Source: CAYYFX01 sp964571855
GTDB lineage: Bacteria; ARS69
DNA: 64,000 bases
Assembly (NCBI GenBank): GCA_964571855.1
Contig: CAZNDO010000014.1
Coordinates: forward strand, 1 to 64,000
Direction: 5' to 3'
Below, piece by piece: positions 45,121 to 53,111 of this stretch. The notes beneath the pieces were generated by a model, which saw only the letters and a list, made by a program, of their open reading frames with translations, did no database searches and was not told the origin of the DNA. Position 1 is the first letter of the stretch; each line of letters begins with the position of its first letter. The position numbers and the translations under genes were made by a program.

Positions 45121-45977
45121 GCGCCCGGCCGCGCATCCGCTCCGTCCTTGCCTGGACCCTGGCCGCCGCGCTGGCCGCGGCGGCCGGGTGCTCCGGCCCG
45201 GGCAGCCGCGACTCCGGCGAGGGCGCGGTCGCCCCGGCGAACGAGATCGTCCCGCTGCAGCCGGATCACGCGGCGGTCCCGACGCCAGCCGACGACGCCG
45301 GCGGGCCCGCACCGGCCGCCGATCCGGCGCCCGCCCCGGCGGCGCGAACCGCGGACGCGGCCCCCGCGACCACGGGCTTCGTGCCGCCGATGGCGCGTCG
45401 CCCCTACCGCGACGACATCCCCATGGCTCCCATGGGAACGCCGAAGCGAACGACCATCTTCGACGGCAAGGAGCTGGATCGCCCCGCGGAGGACAAGGAG
45501 GCGGACTCCGTCCAGCGCGGCCGGCGCCTCGTGGATCCCCGCGAGGACATCGAGCTGGAGCGCGGCTTCGAGTCCGCGGACGCGCTCGCGCAGGCCGTGC
45601 TGGACCGCATCCTGTGGAACGAGTTCGACCCGCTCCTCGATCTCCGGATCTCCAAGGAGGAGTTCCGCGACCTCTTCTGGCCGGAGTTCCCCACGAGCCG
45701 GCCCGTGACGAACGTCCACGCGGACGAGGCGTGGTCCTTCCAGGACGCGGACTCACGCGACGGCGTGACCGGGATGCTCTCGGAGCACGGCGGCAAGGAA
45801 CTGCACCTCACCGGCCTGCGGTTCGAGGTGGGCTTCGCCCCCTACACGAACTTCAACCTGTACCGCGGCGCGGTGATCGAGGCGGTGGACGACCGCGGCG
45901 AGCCGGTGGTGATCCGCGCGGCCACGACGTTCGCCGAGCGCAACGGCCGCTGGCGGATCTTCACCTTCAAGGGTTAG
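45117..45977 (+). CDS. Putative lipoprotein coupled to the TonB receptor
   Basis: This 286-residue product has an N-terminal hydrophobic segment and a lipobox-like A-A-A-A-G-C at about residue 24, then a Pro/Ala/Asp-rich low-complexity linker to about 85. A folded domain follows (L-E-R-G-F-E-S-A-D-A-L-A-Q-A-V; S-K-E-E-F-R-D-L-F-W-P-E-F-P; R-W-R-I-F-T-F-K-G at the end). I do not recognise the family. The ATG overlaps the receptor stop (ATGA), so the two are coupled and the protein probably helps ligand capture. Its stop codon directly abuts the left end of the insertion sequence, so the C-terminus might have been altered by the insertion. Confidence 0.8.
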   Translation: MSARPRIRSVLAWTLAAALAAAAGCSGPGSRDSGEGAVAPANEIVPLQPDHAAVPTPADDAGGPAPAADPAPAPAARTADAAPATTGFVPPMARRPYRDDIPMAPMGTPKRTTIFDGKELDRPAEDKEADSVQRGRRLVDPREDIELERGFESADALAQAVLDRILWNEFDPLLDLRISKEEFRDLFWPEFPTSRPVTNVHADEAWSFQDADSRDGVTGMLSEHGGKELHLTGLRFEVGFAPYTNFNLYRGAVIEAVDDRGEPVVIRAATTFAERNGRWRIFTFKG

Positions 45978-47190
45978 GTTGTGGTTCGGAGATTGTGGCC
46001 GTTGCCCACGAGCTGGCGTGTAGCATCGGCGACCTCCTCGGATCAGTAGGCGAGCTTCAACCCGTGGCGGCGGCTGGGACCCCTCGGTCCCGTAGTGACC
46101 AGGCGCCGGTAGTAGGTGCGCCAGCGGGCCGGTAGGCCCACAGCCCAGGAGAACAGCCGCTTCTTGAGGAGGTCGGCAGGTGTGAGCTTGCGGTCGGTGA
46201 GGCCCAGCCTCATCGCCGGCGTGGCATCCTTCTGGTTCTCCGAGAAGGACTTCATGTAGTTCCGCCAGACGGCAAGGCTCGCGAGCCGCTCCACGGCGTT
46301 CTGCCTGGTTTTCGAGAACGCGATCGTCTCCCGCTTGTGATTCCCGCTGCAGTGCCGGATCAGGAGATCCATGAGATTCACCGGGAACAGCGGGTTCATA
46401 GGTGTTCGCGGCGCCGTGGACGGCGTCACCTGATGGTTTACCTCGATGCCGGAGCGCCGCAGCCCGCGCGGGTAGGCAGGATGCTCGTCCGAGCGGATCT
46501 CGAGGGTCCCTTCCCCCCTCTCCGGGAGCAGGCACACGAGCTCGGCGATCTCCTTCTCGATGGAGCGCGGGTCGGGACGGCCGTGGAGCGCCTCCAGTTG
46601 CGATCTCCGCCGCTTCTGCGCGTCGGTCATCCGGCCCTTGCGGCGCAGCTCGGAGTCGGTGAAGGCGTACGTGAAGTGGGAGTTCGCCCCGACCGCCAGA
46701 TGGAAGTGGCAGGGGTAGTACTGGGAGTGCGCGAAGGACTCGAAGCCGTCGATCACGACGGGCTCGCCGAGGCGGAGCCGCTGCAGATCGCGCCAGAGGT
46801 ACAGGAGACAGTGCCGGCCGAGGCGCTCGGAGAGCCGCATGACGGTGGTGTGGGCGACACCGAAGTCGCGGGCGATCTGGCGGAATCCCGAGCAGGCCAC
46901 GAGGCGGAGCACGAGCGGAGCGAGCAGGTCAGGGCGCTTCAGGTAGTAGGTCGCCTGGAAGGACTGGAAACTGAAGTTGGCACCACAGACAACGCAGGTG
47001 TACCGAGGGATGCGCCGGGGCTCGACCAGGCGCGTGTAGAACCCGTTCCGTCGGAAGGTCCAAGCGACGTTCGTGGAATGACTTGGGCAGTTCCCGCGGG
47101 GGCAGTGAGGCGGGCGGAACCCGGTGAGCAGAAGCGGCATGGCCCGGATCCTTGGAAGATCCGGGCCATCCACATTCTGTGAACCACAAC
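45978..47190. mobile_element. Complete insertion sequence, about 1.2 kb
   Basis: The ends are a perfect 10-bp inverted repeat, GTTGTGGTTC at 45978-45987 and GAACCACAAC at 47181-47190, with partial pairing for about 8 more bases. One transposase gene fills the inside on the minus strand. Flanks show no clear target duplication (GGTTAG on the left, TATCAG on the right). The element lies exactly between two convergent stop codons, at 45977 and 47193. Confidence 0.85.
46043..47140 (-). CDS. DDE-type transposase with N-terminal zinc ribbon (IS1/IS1595-like)
   Basis: The protein has 365 residues from the ATG at 47138-47140, which follows AAGGA at 8-base spacing; an ATG at 47173 would add 11. An N-terminal zinc ribbon uses C-P-R-G-N-C and C-V-V-C. 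A helix-turn-helix follows (F-R-Q-I-A-R-D-F-G-V-A-H-T-T-V). Candidate catalytic acids are D in V-V-I-D-G-F-E and D in R-S-D-E-H-P-A-Y, with a later Glu after the C-S-G-N-H-K-R-E segment. The reading frame is intact, so the element may still be mobile. Codon use is a little less GC-extreme than neighbours. Family assignment is by style only. Confidence 0.85.
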   Translation of the reverse strand: MPLLLTGFRPPHCPRGNCPSHSTNVAWTFRRNGFYTRLVEPRRIPRYTCVVCGANFSFQSFQATYYLKRPDLLAPLVLRLVACSGFRQIARDFGVAHTTVMRLSERLGRHCLLYLWRDLQRLRLGEPVVIDGFESFAHSQYYPCHFHLAVGANSHFTYAFTDSELRRKGRMTDAQKRRRSQLEALHGRPDPRSIEKEIAELVCLLPERGEGTLEIRSDEHPAYPRGLRRSGIEVNHQVTPSTAPRTPMNPLFPVNLMDLLIRHCSGNHKRETIAFSKTRQNAVERLASLAVWRNYMKSFSENQKDATPAMRLGLTDRKLTPADLLKKRLFSWAVGLPARWRTYYRRLVTTGPRGPSRRHGLKLAY

Positions 47191-47192
47191 TA

Positions 47193-47981
47193 TCAGAGAT
47201 CCCCGGGCGGCGACAGGCGGATCACCGCGAACATCGCGCCGTCCGGGGCCGCGACCAGCGCGAAACGCCCCACCGAGGGGATCTCCATCGGGCCGGCCAC
47301 GATCGTGCCGCCGGCCTCGCGCGCGGCGGACACGGTGGCGTCGCAGTCCGCCACCGCGAAGTAGATGAGCCAGTGCGAAGGCACGTCGCCCATCTCCTCG
47401 GTGCGCTGCATCATGCCGCCCACGGACATCTCGCCGACCTTGAACAGCGTGTAGTCCATGGCGCCGAGGAAGCTCTCGAGCTGCCAGCCGAAGAGCGCCG
47501 CGTAGAACGCGCCGGCCTCGTGCTTGTCGGTGGTGACCAGCTCGAACCAGCACGGCGAGCCGGGCTCCCCCATGATCCCCGATCCCGCGTGGTCGCGCGG
47601 CTGCCACACGGCGAACGTGCCGCCGGTGGGATCCTGGAGGACCGCCATGCGCCCGGCGGTCATCACGTCCAGCGGACCCATGACCAAGCGGCCGCCGAGG
47701 TCCGGGACCTTCGCCGCGACCGCGTCCGCGTCGTCCACGCGGACATAGGCGAGCCAGTGTGCGGGCACCCCCTGCGCGGCCATCTCCGCGGAGAGCTGGT
47801 ACATCCCGCCCACGTCGCGCCCGTGGAGCCGGATCATGCCGTACGCGCCGTCGCCGGCCGGCTGCTCGTCCACCGACCACCCGAACAGGCGGCCGTAGAA
47901 CTCCTTCGCCCGGCCGACGTTCGCCACGCCCGCCTCGCTCCAGCAGAACGTGCTGGGCGCTTGAACCTTCGGTTCCGCCAT
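47193..47981 (-). CDS. Two-domain VOC (glyoxalase-fold) protein
   Basis: The 262-residue protein contains two tandem vicinal-oxygen-chelate modules, about residues 10-125 and 140-255. Each starts with F-x-E/S then A-x-x-F-Y-x-x-L-F-G-W, and each ends with a D-P/A-x-G-x-x-F-A-V strand (D-P-T-G-G-T-F-A-V-W; A-P-D-G-A-M-F-A-V-I). Such proteins include hydroxylases, lyases and antibiotic-resistance proteins; members of this exact layout are usually uncharacterised. The ATG at 47979-47981 begins M-A-E-P-K-V. The stop lies two bases from the right end of the insertion sequence. Confidence 0.88.
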   Translation of the reverse strand: MAEPKVQAPSTFCWSEAGVANVGRAKEFYGRLFGWSVDEQPAGDGAYGMIRLHGRDVGGMYQLSAEMAAQGVPAHWLAYVRVDDADAVAAKVPDLGGRLVMGPLDVMTAGRMAVLQDPTGGTFAVWQPRDHAGSGIMGEPGSPCWFELVTTDKHEAGAFYAALFGWQLESFLGAMDYTLFKVGEMSVGGMMQRTEEMGDVPSHWLIYFAVADCDATVSAAREAGGTIVAGPMEIPSVGRFALVAAPDGAMFAVIRLSPPGDL

Positions 47982-48113
47982 GGTCGACTCCTCGGAAGCT
48001 GCGGGGATGGCGCGGCGCGCCGGGGTCCGGCGACGGATGCCGGCGCATTCTAGCGGAACCGCCCCGGCCCCGGGGGCGAAAGGGACGGCGCGGCCCGTCC
48101 GCGGGAGGAGCGC

Positions 48114-48833
48114 GTGCGCTGGTTCATCGGGGACGTCCACGGCTGCGCGCGCACGCTGGAGGATCTGCTGGGGCGGATCCGGCCGGAGCCGGGACGCGAC
48201 GAACTCTGGTTCGTGGGGGACCTCGTGAACCGCGGTCCCGACTCGGCCGCCTGCGTGCGCCTCGTCCGGGACGCGGGCGGCCGCGGGGTCCTCGGCAACC
48301 ACGACCTCTACGCCCTGCGCGCGCTCGCGGGGGACATCCCGCGCGAAGCGGACGACACGCTGCAGGACCTGGAGCGCGCCCCGGACGGCGCGGCGCTGCG
48401 CGCGTTCCTGGGCGCGTGGCCCGGCCTCGTGCGCCTGCCCGGCGGGCCGCGCGGGGAGATCTGCCTGGTCCACGCCGGGCTGCGTCCCGCGTGGCTCGAC
48501 CTGGCCGCCCTGGAAGCCCGGCTCACTCCTGCACTGGCGCTCGCCCGCCGACGGGACCGCGATCTCGCCTTCGCCACGCTGGCGCGTTGCTGCACGGCGG
48601 GCGGGGAGCGCGCGCCCCTGCGCGAAGCGGACGGCGCGTGCGTGGACCCGGCCCGCCCTTGGGACGCGTTCTGGACCGGCGACGCCTTCGTCGTGCACGG
48701 CCACTGGGCGCGCCGCGGGCTGCACCGCACCGACCGCGTTCTCGGGCTGGACACGGGGTGCGCGTGGGGCGGCGCGCTCACGGCGTGGTGCGCCGAGGAG
48801 GACCGGCTCGTGCAGGTCGCTGCGCGGGGCTGA
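48114..48833 (+). CDS. ApaH/PrpE-like metallophosphoesterase
   Basis: This gene encodes 239 residues. The calcineurin-like metal-binding blocks are in order: G-D-V-H-G-C, F-V-G-D-L-V-N-R-G-P-D-S, L-G-N-H-D, then V-H-A-G and a late G-H-W. The layout is that of bacterial diadenosine tetraphosphatases and related protein phosphatases; the substrate cannot be told apart here. The GTG start at 48114 follows GGGAGGAG. It is convergent with the SGNH/TPR gene, with only three bases between stop codons. Confidence 0.9.
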   Translation: MRWFIGDVHGCARTLEDLLGRIRPEPGRDELWFVGDLVNRGPDSAACVRLVRDAGGRGVLGNHDLYALRALAGDIPREADDTLQDLERAPDGAALRAFLGAWPGLVRLPGGPRGEICLVHAGLRPAWLDLAALEARLTPALALARRRDRDLAFATLARCCTAGGERAPLREADGACVDPARPWDAFWTGDAFVVHGHWARRGLHRTDRVLGLDTGCAWGGALTAWCAEEDRLVQVAARG

Positions 48834-48836
48834 CTC

Positions 48837-50321
48837 CTAGGGCCCGCCCTCCGCCGCGCGGCGCGCCTCCTCCAGTGCCGCGCGGGCAGGCGCGGACTCC
48901 GGCCGCATCGCCACCGCGCGCTCCAGCGCCGGCAGCGCGTCCCGGGGACGGCCGAGGCGCAGCAGCGTGATGCCGAAGTTCAGCGGCGCGTCCGCCAGGT
49001 CCGGATCCAGCTGCGCCGCCTGCGCGAACTCCAGCAGCGCCTCCTCCAGCCGGCCCGCGGACCGGAGCGCGACGCCCAGGTTGTGGTGCGCCTCGGCCAT
49101 GCGCGGATCCGCGGCGATCGCGCGGCGGTACGCGTCCACCGCGTCCTCCGTGCGTCCCGCGGCCAGCAGCTCGTTGCCCACGTTCACGAGGCGCCGCGAG
49201 TCCACCGCGGTCTGCTGCCCCAGGGCGCGCGCCGCCGCCACCGCGGCCTCGTCGCGCGGACGCGGCGCCGCCCGCGCGAACTCCCCGGCCCGCGCCGGCA
49301 GCTCCTCCGCCAGCGCCGCCGCCGCCACGCGGCAGCCCTCCTCGTTCGGGTGCACGCGGTCCCCGATCGTGTAGCGCGTGCGCGGGTTCGCGCCGGGCGC
49401 GTTCGCCGCGAGATCCGCCGCGAAGTGGCGCGAGAACCGGAAGCACGGGATGCCGTGCATCCGGCACAGCGCCTCGATCACGAGCTCCCCCGGGCGACCC
49501 GGCACCTCGCCCGCGTCCTCGATCGCGTCGTCCGCGAACCGGGGCCACACCGCCACGAGCGGATCGAATCCCTCCGCGCGCGCCAGCTCCGCGAGGAGCG
49601 CCAGGCCGTCCACCACGTTGTTGTCGCCGATGGCCTCCGCGTTCCACGCGGCCGGATCCGCCTGCGCGCGGTAGCCGAAGAGGTCCAACCGCACGGCCAG
49701 CGCGCGGAACGCGTGCGAGCGCCGGAACGCCGCCTCCACGGCCGCGGGCCGCGTGCGCGCCGCCGCGAGCTGGAACGCCTGCCGGTTGAAGTTGTCGAAA
49801 TCGTTGCGCGTGTGCACGAGCACGACGACGTCCGGGTCGAACGCCAGGCCCTTCACGCGCAGCAGCTCCACCTGCGCGCGCGTGCAGTACGCGCTGACCC
49901 CGAAGTTCAGCACCTCGGTCCCGGGGCCGAGCATCGCCTCGAGCTGCCCGGACATCGTGTCCCGGATCTCCCGGACGCCCACGCCCTCCACCACGGACGC
50001 GCCCACGAGGAGGATGCGCCGCACGCCGGCCGGCTTCGCGAGCGTGCGCTCCACGTCGCGCTGCCCGTGCGCGTTCGTGGACGGGTAGCTGCGCGTAAGA
50101 TCCGCGTCCGGGTCCCGCCAGCCGGCCTTCAGCTCGAAGCCGAGCACCGGGTTCTCCGAGCGGCGGTACACGGTGTCGTCGTTCGTGACGTCGATGAAGC
50201 GGATGTCCGGGGCCAGCCCCGCCACGCGCACGCCCAGTTCCACGACGGGCAGCGCCAGGAGGATCCCCCCGCCGAGCACGGCGGCGGCGGACGCGATGCG
50301 GGAGGCGGACGGACGGCCCAC
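48837..50321 (-). CDS. SGNH-hydrolase-like protein with C-terminal TPR repeats
   Basis: The product has 494 residues. A membrane anchor (about 9-33) is followed by an SGNH domain with L-L-V-G-A-S-V-V-E-G-V-G (block I Ser near residue 105), F-G-V-S-A-Y, V-H-T-R-N-D and a C-terminal D-R-V-H-P-N-E-E-G carrying the catalytic Asp/His. TPRs cover about 375-480 (L-L-A-A-G-R-T-E-D-A-V-D-A-Y-R-R-A-I). It resembles the protein at 123-2288. The GTG start is two bases from the stop of the small membrane-protein gene. It may modify an exopolysaccharide or lipid at the periplasmic face. Confidence 0.85.
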   Translation of the reverse strand: MGRPSASRIASAAAVLGGGILLALPVVELGVRVAGLAPDIRFIDVTNDDTVYRRSENPVLGFELKAGWRDPDADLTRSYPSTNAHGQRDVERTLAKPAGVRRILLVGASVVEGVGVREIRDTMSGQLEAMLGPGTEVLNFGVSAYCTRAQVELLRVKGLAFDPDVVVLVHTRNDFDNFNRQAFQLAAARTRPAAVEAAFRRSHAFRALAVRLDLFGYRAQADPAAWNAEAIGDNNVVDGLALLAELARAEGFDPLVAVWPRFADDAIEDAGEVPGRPGELVIEALCRMHGIPCFRFSRHFAADLAANAPGANPRTRYTIGDRVHPNEEGCRVAAAALAEELPARAGEFARAAPRPRDEAAVAAARALGQQTAVDSRRLVNVGNELLAAGRTEDAVDAYRRAIAADPRMAEAHHNLGVALRSAGRLEEALLEFAQAAQLDPDLADAPLNFGITLLRLGRPRDALPALERAVAMRPESAPARAALEEARRAAEGGP

Positions 50322-50322
50322 G

Positions 50323-50463
50323 TCAGTGCAGCATGTACTGGAACGGCTGCGGCTGCGACCCGAAGAAGTCCATCAGCACGATCGCGCCGAGCAGCAGCGC
50401 GGCCACGATGGCGGCCACGGCGAGCACGCGCGGCAGCGTGCGGCGGGGTCCCTTCGCGCTCAC
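50323..50463 (-). CDS. 46-residue single-pass membrane protein
   Basis: This short gene starts at GTG 50461-50463, which overlaps the upstream SGNH stop (GTGA), and ends with TGA at 50323-50325, one base before the next GTG start. The product begins M-S-A-K-G-P-R-R-T and has one transmembrane helix (about residues 12-31, V-L-A-V-A-A-I-V-A-A-L-L-L-G), then a short tail D-F-F-G-S-Q-P-Q-P-F-Q-Y-M-L-H. It resembles DUF5989-like micro-proteins found between SxtJ and SGNH genes in exopolysaccharide-type loci, though I cannot confirm this. Exact abutment on both sides argues that it is real. Confidence 0.7.
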   Translation of the reverse strand: MSAKGPRRTLPRVLAVAAIVAALLLGAIVLMDFFGSQPQPFQYMLH

Positions 50464-51518
50464 GGTGCGGAAGCCTCCTGCGGGGCGTGGCCCGGCTCGT
50501 CGCGCGGGCGCGTGAAGAGGACCGGATCCACCGCGCGGTCCACCGCGGCGGCGATCACCGCGTGCCCGCGCGCGTTCGGATGCACGTCATTATAGGCCAC
50601 GCGGATGGCCGCCGGATCCTCGCCCGCGAACGCCGGCACGACGTCCACCACCACCGCCCCCGCCGCGCGCGCCTCGCGGGCCACGCGCGCGTACACCTCC
50701 GCGAACGGCCCGTCCGGCGCGAAGCCGTGGAACTCCGGCAGGACCACGAACACCCAGGGCAGCCCGCGCGCGCGCGTCCACTCCCCCACGCCGTGCAGCG
50801 CCTCGCGGAACGCCGCGAACCCCGCCGCGTCCTCCGCGTAGAGATCGCGGTAGTACGCGGCGAAGTCCGCGCGCGCGCCGAGCCGGCGGCGCAGGAGGTC
50901 CCCCTTCGCCCACAGGAACACCGCGCTCCGGAAGTTGCCCCACCAGGGCAGGTCCCTGTGCGGAGGCGTGGGCTCCGCGTCGTTGATGTACCAGACCTGC
51001 ACGACGCCCGCGATCGGCTCCCCCGCGAACGACTCCTCCAGGATCGCGCGCTCCTGCACGGCGTTGTAGTTGCCGTGGCCCGTGTTCACGAGCTCCACCG
51101 GGCGTCCGAGGCGCGCGGTCCAGCGCTGCTCCAGTCCCTCGGAGAAGCGGTCGCCGTAGGCCACGCCCCACCCGAACGTGACGGAGTCCCCGAGGAGCGC
51201 CAGCCGCACGCCGTCCGCGGCGGCCGGCTGCGGAACGTCCCGGAAGCCGCGCGCGTCCGTGGCCACCTCCACGCCCATGAGGCGCACGCGCGTGTCCGGC
51301 GCATGGCGGAACCCCGCTCCCGACCCGGGCGCCGCCGCCTTCATGAGGCGGGCGTACCGGACGAACTCCACATCGGCATTCGGCACGATCGCGGTGTACG
51401 CGCGCAGCCCCGCCTCCAGCAGGACGAACGCGAACACGAGCCCGACGAGGACGGCGGCCGCCGCACCCCCGACGACGCGGAGCGGCGAACGAGGCGGCGG
51501 CGGCTCCTGGCGAGGCAC
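50460..51518 (-). CDS. SGNH/GDSL-family hydrolase, membrane-anchored
   Basis: The 352-residue protein has an N-terminal transmembrane anchor (about 15-38) and a periplasmic SGNH domain. Block I reads L-A-L-L-G-D-S-V-T-F-G-W-G with the nucleophilic Ser near residue 110, followed by G-H-G-N-Y-N, W-Y-I-N-D-A-E and the Asp/His block Y-N-D-V-H-P-N-A-R-G-H near residue 312. All four SGNH blocks can be traced. The start is GTG at 51516-51518. It is first in a three-gene coupled unit with the micro-protein and the SGNH/TPR gene. The substrate is probably an acylated glycan. Confidence 0.88.
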   Translation of the reverse strand: MPRQEPPPPRSPLRVVGGAAAAVLVGLVFAFVLLEAGLRAYTAIVPNADVEFVRYARLMKAAAPGSGAGFRHAPDTRVRLMGVEVATDARGFRDVPQPAAADGVRLALLGDSVTFGWGVAYGDRFSEGLEQRWTARLGRPVELVNTGHGNYNAVQERAILEESFAGEPIAGVVQVWYINDAEPTPPHRDLPWWGNFRSAVFLWAKGDLLRRRLGARADFAAYYRDLYAEDAAGFAAFREALHGVGEWTRARGLPWVFVVLPEFHGFAPDGPFAEVYARVAREARAAGAVVVDVVPAFAGEDPAAIRVAYNDVHPNARGHAVIAAAVDRAVDPVLFTRPRDEPGHAPQEASAP

Positions 51519-51653
51519 GGGATCGCTCCGGCGGACGAGGGGATGGCGACGTTAGGGTCGGCCCGCGCGGGGCGTCAAGGCGGCGGCGCCGGAGGCTGCG
51601 GCGCCGAAGGTCGCGGCGGCGCCGGCCGAAGCGTCGCCCGCCGGCGCCCGTCC

Positions 51654-51681
51654 TTGCGTGCCTGCGGTCCCGCGGTAGATT
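51654..51681 (+). promoter_or_regulatory. Predicted promoter for the aldehyde dehydrogenase gene
   Basis: TTGCGT (51654-51659) and TAGATT (51676-51681) are separated by 16 bases. The ATG at 51705 is 23 bases further on. Confidence 0.5.
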
Positions 51682-51704
51682 GGGAAGGTCCCCGGGAGGC
51701 TCCG

Positions 51705-53084
51705 ATGCGACCGCTCCGCTCCGTGAACCCCGCCACCGGCCGCACGATCCGCGACTGGCCCGAGCACGGCGACGCCGAGGTCGCGCGCCTGCTCGCGTCC
51801 CTGCAAGCCGCGTCCACGGAGTGGGCGGCCCGCCCCGTCGGGGACCGCGAGGGACCGGTGCGCGCCTTCGCGAACCTGCTCCGGAAGGAAGCGGCGCCGC
51901 TCGCCGCGTTGATGGCGGAGGAGATGGGCAAGCCGCTCGCGCAGGGGCGAGCGGAGGCGGAGAAGTGCGCGCTGGCCTGCGACTGGTTCGCCGATCACGC
52001 CGCATCCGCGTTCGCGCCCGCGCCCGTGGCCGGCGGCGCCGCGGGCTGGCGGGAGACGGTCGTGCTGCGGCCGGTCGGCCCCGTGCTTGCCATCATGCCG
52101 TGGAACTTCCCCCTCTGGCAGGTCATCCGCTGCGCGGCTCCCGCGTGGCTCGCGGGCAACGGCGTGCTGCTGAAGCACGCGGAGACCGTGCAGGGCTGCG
52201 CCGCCGCGCTGGAGGACCTCGCCGCGCGCGCCGGGCTGCCGGGCGGCCTGCTGCAGGTGCTGCGCGTGCGCACGGGGCGCGTGGCGCCGGTGATCTCCTC
52301 CCCGGTCATCCGCTCCATCAGCTTCACGGGATCCACGCGCGGCGGGCGCGCGGTGGCGCAGCTCGCCGGCGCGGCGCTCAAGCGCACCGTGCTGGAGCTC
52401 GGCGGCAGCGACCCGTACGTGATCCTGGCGGACGCGGACGTCGATCGCGCGGTCACGGCGTGCACGGCGGGGCGCCTGCTGAACTCCGGGCAGTCGTGCA
52501 TCGCGGCGAAGCGGTTCGTGGTCACGCGCGCGGTGCTGCCGCGCTTCACCGAGGGGATCGTGGAGACGTTCCGCGCGAAGCGCTGGGGCGATCCCGCCGA
52601 GGACGGCGTGGACGTGGGCCCGCTGGCGCGCGAGGACCTGCGGGACGCGCTGCACGACCAGGTCACGCGCAGCGTCGCGCGTGGCGCGCGCCTCCTGCTG
52701 GGCGGCGCGGTGCCCGCACGCCCCGGGTTCTTCTACCCGCCCACCGTGCTCGCCGAGGTCGGCCCGGGCATGGCCGCGTACGACGAGGAGACCTTCGGCC
52801 CGGTGGCCGCCATCCTGCCCGCCGCGGACGACGCGGACGCGCTGCGCATCGCGAACGACACCGCGTTCGGACTCGGCGCCGCCGTGTTCACCGCGGACCG
52901 TGCGCGCGGCGAGCGGCTCGCGGCCGAGGTGCTGGAGGCCGGCGCGGTGTTCGTGAACGACTTCGTGCGCTCGGACCCGCGCATGCCGTTCGGCGGCGTG
53001 AAGGACTCGGGCTGGGGCCGCGAACTGTCCGAGTGGGGCATGCGCGAGTTCGTCGTCCCGAAGTCGGTGGCCGTGGCGCCCTGA
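51705..53084 (+). CDS. NAD(P)-dependent aldehyde dehydrogenase, succinate-semialdehyde type
   Basis: The enzyme has 459 residues. Conserved aldehyde dehydrogenase motifs are M-P-W-N-F-P-L-W-Q-V, F-T-G-S-T-R-G-G for the dinucleotide, the general base in L-E-L-G-G-S-D-P, and the nucleophile in G-Q-S-C-I-A-A-K. The P-F-G-G-V-K-D-S-G-W-G-R-E-L ending and overall length match the Sad/GabD-like succinate-semialdehyde group. Oxidation of acetaldehyde from DeoC is conceivable, but the gene has no encapsulation-peptide-like extension and lies 47 kb from deoC. It is a single gene with its own promoter, convergent with the TMTC-like gene. Confidence 0.93.
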   Translation: MRPLRSVNPATGRTIRDWPEHGDAEVARLLASLQAASTEWAARPVGDREGPVRAFANLLRKEAAPLAALMAEEMGKPLAQGRAEAEKCALACDWFADHAASAFAPAPVAGGAAGWRETVVLRPVGPVLAIMPWNFPLWQVIRCAAPAWLAGNGVLLKHAETVQGCAAALEDLAARAGLPGGLLQVLRVRTGRVAPVISSPVIRSISFTGSTRGGRAVAQLAGAALKRTVLELGGSDPYVILADADVDRAVTACTAGRLLNSGQSCIAAKRFVVTRAVLPRFTEGIVETFRAKRWGDPAEDGVDVGPLAREDLRDALHDQVTRSVARGARLLLGGAVPARPGFFYPPTVLAEVGPGMAAYDEETFGPVAAILPAADDADALRIANDTAFGLGAAVFTADRARGERLAAEVLEAGAVFVNDFVRSDPRMPFGGVKDSGWGRELSEWGMREFVVPKSVAVAP

Positions 53085-53111
53085 CGGCCACGCTCACGGG
53101 AACGGCAGCGA

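Noticed and set aside
45965..47200. Target-site duplication around the insertion sequence
   Set aside because: GGTTAG and TATCAG flanks do not match at any length from 2 to 9 bases that I could align convincingly.
51705..53084. Aldehyde dehydrogenase as the partner of the tagged DeoC
   Set aside because: It has no N-terminal or C-terminal tag, resembles the succinate-semialdehyde group and is 47 kb away, so no link can be claimed.
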